This document shows, one piece after another, positions 55,386 through 64,000 of a stretch of 64,000 nucleotides of DNA. Below the pieces are notes generated by a model. It was not told the DNA's origin and searched no databases. It was given only the letters and a program-made list of their open reading frames with translations. A program made the translations under genes and the position numbers. This DNA is from Zymoseptoria tritici IPO323. Taxonomy: Eukaryota; Ascomycota; Dothideomycetes; Mycosphaerellales; Mycosphaerellaceae. The first letter of the stretch is position 1; every line of letters begins with the position of its first letter. The stretch is taken from positions 1 through 64,000 of the forward strand of contig NC_018211.1 of NCBI RefSeq assembly GCF_000219625.1, given 5' to 3'.

Positions 55386-57024
55386 ACAACAACTACAAAA
55401 TAGCAATGCCCCTCCTGATCTCGTCGTAGGCGCAGGACTCGCCGGCCTGGCTGTGGCTACGTACGCTCTTCCGGAGCTGCAATACTCTTGACCACACACT
55501 GACAACTTCCCAGCGGCTTAGCTCGGAAAGGCCATCAAGTCACAGTATATGAACGAAGAATCCCGGCCAAGCAAGATGAAAAGTGGCAGCGGGATTCAGC
55601 TGCAGCCGAACGTCGCTGGATTCTCGATATTTGGGGGATGATGGAGGATTTGAAGGAGGTGACGTGAGTTTGCTCGTTTTTGGGAGTGAGGATCGCGGGA
55701 TTCTGATGATATGGTGTAGACACGATAATGAGATGGCGGCTGTGAGTCTTCGCTGGAAGGTGTGATGATTCCATGCTTCGAATGCTGATTTGTATCAGCT
55801 TCGTACTCATGACGGTGGTATGAATCTCCGGTGGAAGTCCAGCAGAGTCGTCATTGATAATTGTCAGGTCTCATTGCCCATCATGACTTTAGATGGAATG
55901 GTCCAGCCTGGTAGGCATTCTTGGATCAGATCCGAGTCACCGGTATGAACTCAAGACAGCACTGACCGGCCCCAGGTATGGTCTGCGAAGAGTCCTGAAA
56001 GACACCTCCCGACAGTCCGCAATCCGCTACGGTGCAGGAATCCTAGAAGGCGTGAACATCTCCACCTGTGACCAAAACATCTCCAGCATAACTCTCGACG
56101 ACGGCAAAGTCATCACCTGCGATCTAATCGTAGCCGAAGACGGCTCCGGCTCCCAAATCCGCCAGGCACTCTTCCCGCAACACCACGGACGAAAAGTGCT
56201 CAACAAAACAGTCTGGCAAATCTCTCTACCATTGGATGTTGTCCGGAAAGACGACTCACTGCGCGGCCTGCTGGACGAACATCACAACGTCATCATCCTC
56301 GCTCCCGGACGAAGTATCATCGCATCCCCTTCGCCATCGCAGAATATCCACGACTTGCAATTGATCGACCACGAACATACGCTAGAGCAAGACTCTAACC
56401 CGACAGCACTGAACGAGCGAGTCTTCGACCTGGAAGGGGTCAAGAGTAGGTTCAGCGACTTCGATGCGGCGACCCGGAAAGTCATCGAGTCGGTAGAGAG
56501 CGCCTTCAAATGGAGACTAGTCGAAGTCTTCGATTTACCCTCCTGGTCGAGCGACGACGGCAAAGTGGTGATCCTAGGCGACGCTGGTAAGTCAACCTCT
56601 TCCTCCGCACGGAAATCTATCCTGACAAACTCCAGCCCACGCAATGACTCCCTACTCCGGTCAAGGAACAGCAATGGGCATCGAAGACGCAGCCGCGCTA
56701 TCCGAACTTCTAGCCAACGCATCATCCGGCTCCGACCTGCGACTGTTAACAGAAAACTACGAAAACCTCCGTCGTCCCCGATGCGAGACGGTCTTGCACC
56801 TCGCCCGGGCATACGGAGCTTCCTGGTCCACCAAAGATCCAGAGCAGATCCGGCGCCGCAATGCGACTTGGAAGAGGGCGCATGAGCAGCGTCATCAGCC
56901 GGTCAGGGCGGATAGTCGGGCTCCGCCGGGCTCGCCGGCGTTTGGGCAGTGGATTGAGACTTATGATGTTTTTGAGGCGCTGCGGGAGGAATTGGGTAGG
57001 TTGAAGAGGACATCCAGAATTTGA
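55386..57024 (+). pseudogene. FAD-dependent monooxygenase (salicylate hydroxylase-like), damaged
   Basis: Family: class A flavoprotein hydroxylases. Dinucleotide-binding motif LVVGAGLAGLAVAT at 55,412-55,460, then after a short intron LARKGHQVTVYERR. The DG motif is CDLIVAEDGSGSQIRQ (about 56,120), the second FAD motif is GDAAHAMTPYSGQGTAM with IEDAAALSELLA across an intron (56,588-56,637, GTAAGT..CCAG), and the C-terminus ends at TGA 57,022. Damage: no ATG precedes the first exon in frame (the expected start reads ATAGC). Two opposite single-base indels (extra A near 55,580; missing A at 55,620) throw the conserved SGSGIQLQPNVAG stretch out of frame. Exon joins between 55,660 and 55,900 are unclear. 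It would have hydroxylated an aromatic substrate. Sequencing error is the alternative to true decay. Confidence 0.75.
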
Positions 57025-57167
57025 TGCCGAAAGGGTCATTTGGTATTCATGCTAATGCTGGGAAGCCAATCTATCCGGCTAAATATCGCGCAATAGGTAT
57101 ATGGGTATAAGCACGCCGAGATCATGTATCAAGATCTCCTCTCCTCGTTCTCCAGCGAAGGCGGAAC

Positions 57168-59270
<2,103 letters not shown>

Positions 59271-59549
59271 AACCTCTTCGAGCGCCTCGCCTAAGAGGGT
59301 CTAAGGGCCTAGCAGCGTTTTTGGGTGATACTGTGTAGCGCCGCGACATCGAAAATTCAAAACCACTTTTATCGCATAATTAAGGTATATATAAGAAGCT
59401 GTATGTCGATCTAATTGCACTGCTGTAAAAATCATGCTGTAATTCCATCGCTGTCGTGCGTAGTAGGGGTATTAGTTTCTAACTAGTATCGTAGCTGGAT
59501 TCTTATGCCAAAAGCTTAAAATTACTATGCCTGTGTCTATTGCGCCCCT

Positions 59550-60200
59550 ATATCCGTTGCTAGTACTATGTTATTTGTCCGCTATAGCAAGACGCTGCTG
59601 CGCGCGTTCCTCCTTAGCCTTAATCGCTGCCGCCCTGCTCTACTAATCCGCTAGGTTCTACTTCGTTAATAGCGGTTAATAAGCTCTTAGTCGTCGGCTA
59701 GAGCGACTACGTACACTTGACTAAGTTGCTATAGTCTCGACACGGGGATGCTGTCCCGTGTTGCGATAAGTCGACGGCGCTATGCTGCGAGGCGCTGGCC
59801 GCGTTATAAACGGGTTATTAACTTAGGCGGGCTATAGATTCCGGGTCGTCCGCCTAGCATCTCTAGTATTACGTCCGTTATCTAGCCTTATCCCTAGCCT
59901 CCCCTCCACGCGCTGTCCTAAACGTAATTCTTATGTCTTATCTATGTAGTAGTAGTTAGAGCTTCCTACATAGTATCCTAAGCCTCCGTATCGCGACTGA
60001 TCGTAGTTGTCGGATAGGCGCCGTACTAGAAGATCGTATGCGGATTCGAAGTCTTGTTCTTGCGCTATACGCTCGTTCTGCCGCTGCGCCTGGCGCTCTT
60101 CTTCTAAGTAGTTCCGGAAGGCGCGTAACTTTCGTAGACCTTGCTTCGGGTAGCGGTTAATACCACGATAGACTAACTAGTCGTCTAAGGAGAAGCACAT
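59550..60200 (-). pseudogene. RIP-damaged unknown ORF B
   Basis: From the ATG at 60,200 the minus strand reads MCFSLDD, stop, LVYRGINRYPKQGLRKLRAF and RNYLEEERQAQRQNERIAQE, QDFESAYDLLVRRLSDNYDQ.. for about 90 codons. It continues with several TAG/TAA stops through SRAAAIKAKEERAQQRLAIA near 59,590. Composition (Arg/Gln/Glu-rich, possible coiled coil) and stops only at Gln/Trp-type positions show a former gene. I do not recognise the family. It lies downstream of the hairpin pair at 60,650/60,800. Confidence 0.5.
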
Positions 60201-60649
60201 AGTATCTGGCGAATGTTAGTATAGTTCGGATGTTTGCCTAGGTAGCTAAGGCATGCTTACTAGTCTCGCTTAATAGTTGTTAATGTTAGTGTTCGAGAGA
60301 AGTCTTAGGGGCTCTTACGGGGTTGTTTTGTATGCTATTCGGTCGCCTGGCTACGCGGCGTAATATTAGCATCTCGTTAGTGAATTCTATTAGCTGCTAA
60401 TTGCTATTCGCACGTAGCTGTCGACTTATCTACGTTGCCGGCCTTTATCTAATAAATAGTTATGCTAAAGTGCTATAAGAATAGTAATCGCCTCGCGTGT
60501 TCTATAATCTTATAGCGAACTCTATTGTTATATAGCAATGTTTAATAAAAGGGAGCCTTACGTTTGCTAGAGCACTAGTAAATAAGATAGTTCGGGTTAT
60601 AAAGGCACTAGGGTTGTATTAAAAAGGACTTAACTGTAAGCATGCTTTT

Positions 60650-60676
60650 GACCTATAGGGCTATCCTGTCGATAGG
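60650..60676. repeat. Covarying hairpin, copy 1
   Basis: Perfect 6-bp stem ACCTAT/ATAGGT around the constant loop agggctatcctgtcg, whose inner AGG/CCT can pair. First of four copies; copy 2 starts 150 bp further on. Confidence 0.7.
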
Positions 60677-60799
60677 TAGAATTAGACAGCGATGTTAGGA
60701 CTTGTAGTCCACCGCCGTCCGCGTTATGTCTCGTCTCTACTCCTATCTTATGTAGGAGTCGCGATGCGTAAAATCCAATGCTCGCTTAGCAATCGCTCT

Positions 60800-60826
60800 A
60801 CCCGCAGGGCTATCCTGACGACGGGC
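60800..60826. repeat. Covarying hairpin, copy 2
   Basis: Stem CCCG/CGGG around cagggctatcctgacga. Two stem pairs differ from copy 1 on both sides (T-A to C-G and A-T to G-C), so pairing is kept while sequence changes. Confidence 0.7.
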
Positions 60827-60954
60827 TAAGTTCGATGCTGCTCTGCTAAAGTCGTAGCGCGATGCTGGTAAATGCAATAAAAGTACTAAAATCCAAGTTA
60901 AAACATCCGTATACTCCGTAGTGCCCTCCTATTATCCGCACCTATCGCTCCGTT

Positions 60955-62645
60955 TCTTAGCGGTCGCGGTAGCGACCGCCCTGGCTAGACTCGCGGCGCT
61001 TCTGCTTTCCTGCCTTAGTAGACGTGTTAGTAAGGTCCTAGGTCGTGTCGTCCTTACCGAGATCCTTTATACGCGTGTCCTAATCCCGAGGCTTGTATGC
61101 TCGACGAGCTAGTGCCTCCGCCGCGCGAGGCTTTACTGCACTTAATAGCGCAACTAAGCGGCTGCTACGGCTACGGAACCTGTCGAACATCCCTATCGCT
61201 CTAGTCCGGGGTTCCGGTTCTGCGCTAGGATCCGGGCTGAAACCTAAGCCTAAGTTTATGTCCGAGAAAACACTACCCTTCTTCTTCTTGCTAGGTGTCT
61301 TATCTACCTTCGAACTAACTATCCTGCTGTCCTTAAAGGGGGGACGGCTGGACGTCTGGATCCCCTCGAGATCCTTATCTAAGTCCTCCCGTACAAACTC
61401 TGGCGAGAGTTAGGAAGTCTTCTTAGAGCGGCGACGACGTTAGCGGCTTACTAGCTAATCGTCTACCTCTATCTCGTCCGCCTAGGGCTACTAGGTAGTG
61501 CTCTGCGAGCGGGTGATGCGGCGCTAATTACGCGCGAAGTCTTTAGGCTCCCTCCTTAGTTCCTCTAGCTCCTCCTCTATCCTACCGGTTGTCCTCCGAG
61601 GCGTCTTCTTCTTTAGACTCGCAGTCTTTATTCTTAGCCTCGAAATGCCCGATCCTATCGACTAAGCATCTCTAGTATCGGACTTAGATAAGTTCCGGAG
61701 CTCTTAATTACGTAGTGTCGACCGACACTCCTCTACTCCGTCCTTTAATACGCTCTTAATCCGTCTAACGTATGTAGTAGCATCGTCGTTCCGGCTAAAG
61801 GTAAAGGGAACGCTTAGCATACCTACTATGCGGTTAGTTACCCGGATATAGTCGTCTAAGGTAGGATAGGTAACGGAGTCTAGGATACTAGCACTATCGT
61901 CGAAGATCTCGCTAATGCGCACTTGCTAGGTAACTCTGTTCAGCAATAACAACAGCTAAGTTTCTTCTTGCTTGCTACCTTTGCTCGTACGCGACACGCG
62001 CTTCTTCACCGGGACTATGCTAATGCTATATAAGTAGTAACTGCTATTAAGTAGGCAGTTCGTGTAGGCGCCGCCGAAGAGGAGAGATTTGCTATCTGGC
62101 GTAGGAAACGTAAAGCAGCTGTTAACCAGGCCTTTCGCGTCTGAAGATAGTCCGTATTAGTTGCAGCTACGTTAACCTACCTTATCGTCTGGCTCGCCTA
62201 TTTCATTTGTACCCTTTATAAAGCTAGCTAGGATGGCGCTAAGCTTCGTGGCGCTTCCCTATAGGTTAACGTTTATGTCGCTGCGTAGACGGTCCTTAAT
62301 TTCCTATAGGCTAATAAGCCTCGCCTAGCTTGCTAAAGAATCTAGGATAGACTCTAGTTCGCTATAAGGGCGACTATTTGCATAAGTCGACAGGATAAAC
62401 TCTCTACATTTTTGCACCGCCGCTCTATCCTCCTATAACAGAGCCTAGTAAAGCTTTCTAATAAACTCCGCGATGCTCTCCTTCGTATGCTCGACTCGCT
62501 TGCAGCCGAACTAATACTTCTATAGCTACCTTATAACGGCCTCGTACTCCTCCTAGTCTGTTCCGGATAGTGCATTGCCCTAGCTCGCTAGGCGCTCGAG
62601 ACCGTCGCGGATAATCTTCGCGCGTTTTCCTAGAGTCTCGGACAT
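60955..62645 (-). pseudogene. RIP-damaged unknown ORF A
   Basis: From the ATG at 62,645 the minus strand reads MSETLGKRAKIIRDGLERLA, then (TAG as Gln) GNALSGTD, EEYEAVIR, FGCKRVEHTKESIAEFIRKL, EDRAAVQKCREFILSTYANS and SELESILD. A second clean stretch is 61,922-61,704 (ISEIFDDSASILDSVTYPTL, TNRIVGMLSVPFTFSRNDDA). The C-terminal third is Ser/Lys/Arg-rich (KKKKGSVFSDINLGLGF) and ends near AYKPRD, KRRESSQGGRYRDR. The frame is single over much of its length but may contain introns. The family is unknown to me. Its C-terminus resembles that of ORF C (YKPR followed by acidic then basic residues), hinting at paralogy. Confidence 0.55.
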
Positions 62646-63567
62646 TTCGGTAGTGCTGTAGTCTTATTAGTCTTTAGATTGTAAATCGCGGTAAATGTTA
62701 GGAAGTTATAAGCTTACAATAGCTGCTTCTGATAAGGTAGCGCAGTTACGAATAGTAGCCTGCTCGACGTAAGCGGACGATAGCGGATAGTGTAGCGGAT
62801 AGTGTAATAGATAGTGTAATAGATAATGTAGTAGATAATGTAAGGAAGGCAGAAGGGGAAGGAGGTTAATAAAGGATAGAGAAAGAAGATTAAGAAACGA
62901 GGTTAGTAGGGCTATAGATATACGTAGGTTGCCCTCTATGCAGCTAGCACAATTACCGCTTTCGAGTCGGCTAGTTAGTACGTTAGCTAGCTCGTGAATT
63001 CACTACGCGGCCCCTCCTGCGCGTATGACAGCGCGTAATAGGTTTGCTGTCGCGCCTTGTACGTAGGTGTTTAGGGAGCACGATATTACTTATCGTCGCG
63101 GTTAGGTTACATAGTTTACTAGGCTTACTTTAGCAGTAAGATCTTAGCTGTAAAGTCGGTTATATAGCTTATTAGCCTCGCTCCGGTAGTGAGGACTTAG
63201 TAGTGACTTTAGCTATTCTAGTAGTACTAGGAATTATAAGGTGTGCGGTATAGCCGGATCTAAGATTCATTCTGGTCTACGGTTCAGACCTCGTCTTATA
63301 GCTCCTCTTATATTTACGAGCCTCGAGGCTATGTTAGACTCCTTAGTCCGTGTATGTGTACTAGGCCCGCCTACTTTAGCGTAGGCATAATGCGAGTCCT
63401 GGACTCCGGCGTTATAGTAGCTTAGATGATAAGTATAATACGGATGAAGAAGCTGCGCTCCTGTTTATAACACTACTAGGTTTACGCAACACCTAAGTAA
63501 TGTAAGGCGATAGCTAATAGGGATACTAAGGTTTAATTCGAAGAATGTATCTAGCAACTTGCTGTCG
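62646..63567. other. Upstream region of ORF A
   Basis: About 920 bp. A short run at 62,790-62,835 repeats the phrase gatagtgtaatagataatgta several times (about 14-bp period). No other feature is visible; any promoter of ORF A would lie here. Confidence 0.45.
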
Positions 63568-63594
63568 ACCTGTAGGGCTATCCTAACGATAGGT
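63568..63594. repeat. Covarying hairpin, copy 3
   Basis: Stem ACCTGT/ATAGGT (five Watson-Crick pairs and one G-T) around agggctatcctaacg. Confidence 0.7.
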
Positions 63595-63716
63595 GCGAAC
63601 GGACCTTTAATAACGGGCTTGTGGTCTATTGCTAATTAGTATGTCGTGTTAGAGCAACTGCCGTTCGTAAAATCTAAGGCGCAATGCGCTAAACAAATGC
63701 TAAGAAGCGGTCGCTA

Positions 63717-63745
63717 GTCCTGTAGGGCTATCCTAACGATAGGAC
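63717..63745. repeat. Covarying hairpin, copy 4
   Basis: Stem GTCCTGT/ATAGGAC (seven pairs, one G-T) around agggctatcctaacg. The outer pair is T-A where copies 1 and 3 have A-T. Its start aligns exactly 150 bp after copy 3. Confidence 0.7.
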
Positions 63746-63814
63746 GGCAGTATAGCAGCTACGTAGGTAATAAAGTAAAACGCGAATTCAAAATAGTAGT
63801 GCAGGCGCTATAAA

Positions 63815-64000
63815 TTAAGCAAGCTCTAGTGTCTTAGTATAGCTATCTAACTACTGCTTACGGCGGCGATTACTCTTGTCTACTTTGTTGCTCCTGCTAG
63901 GCCTTATAGTGCCTGTAGGCACGGACTCTATAGTAACGTCTCGGTCCCCTCCGGCGTTAACTATCTCCTCGTCTGAAATTTGTCGCGGCTTGTAGACCCT
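63815..64000 (-). pseudogene. C-terminal end of unknown ORF C (runs off window)
   Basis: The minus strand enters the window in an open frame: VYKPRQISDEEIVNAGGDRD, VTIESVPTGTIRPSRSNKVD, KSNRRRKQ, one TAG (probably Gln), LDSYTKTLELA, stop TAA at 63,815-63,817. Acidic then strongly basic; no domain recognised. With only one interruption it may be only lightly damaged. Resembles the end of ORF A. Confidence 0.5.

Noticed and set aside
60795..60830. Hammerhead ribozyme, because the hairpin loop contains CTGACGA
   Set aside because: No GAAA segment or stem II/III geometry follows, and two other copies read ctaacga or ctgtcga, so the core is not met.

Overview
This window is the left end of a chromosome of a filamentous ascomycete. 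It opens with 22 perfect CCCTAA telomere repeats. Short spliceosomal introns (50-97 bp, GT..AG, with CTAAC/CTGAC branch sites), fungal gene families and heavy repeat-induced point mutation (RIP) support this. A DIM-2-type cytosine methyltransferase relic near the telomere resembles the subtelomeric amplification known from Zymoseptoria tritici, so a Dothideomycete (Mycosphaerellales) is my best inference. The species cannot be fixed from the sequence.

Layout. (1) 1-23,900: subtelomere damaged by RIP. CpA and TpG are nearly gone over long stretches, so ATG codons are rare and CAG/TGG codons read as TAG. Recognisable relics, in order, are minisatellites, a Gln/Lys/Glu-rich coding relic (1.5-2.3 kb), a DUF262 paralogue (4.3-5.85 kb, minus), a tRNA-like sequence (6.1 kb), a DIM-2-like methyltransferase (7.7-9.4 kb, minus), a two-ORF LINE (10.3-15.0 kb), an OrsD/telomere-linked-helicase-type gene (15.3-18.2 kb, minus) and two pairs of direct repeats. 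One repeat pair abuts interstitial telomere tracts. (2) 24.1-59.25 kb: an island free of RIP. It holds two small secreted cysteine-rich proteins with matching exon structure, a type B carboxylesterase divergent from an MFS sugar transporter, an intact DUF262 gene, a 77-aa protein, RNase III divergent from mitoribosomal mS33, a Myb-like small protein, a 604-aa Myb/SANT-like protein, seryl-tRNA synthetase, an auxilin/Swa2 homologue, a damaged FAD monooxygenase and a GH18 chitinase. Two gene-poor gaps (39-43.2 and 44.2-47.6 kb) are filled with decayed tandem repeats. (3) 59.3-64 kb: a second, milder RIP block. It carries three minus-strand coding relics of unknown function and four copies of a hairpin whose stem bases covary, arranged as two pairs with exactly 150-bp spacing.

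How the genes fit together. The core is housekeeping (tRNA charging, mitochondrial translation, RNA processing, clathrin uncoating). Nearest the telomere lie genes typical of host or substrate interaction: secreted cysteine-rich proteins, an esterase next to a sugar transporter, and a secreted chitinase further in. The subtelomere records successive insertions with different degrees of RIP, including one multi-copy relative of a gene still intact in the island (DUF262).
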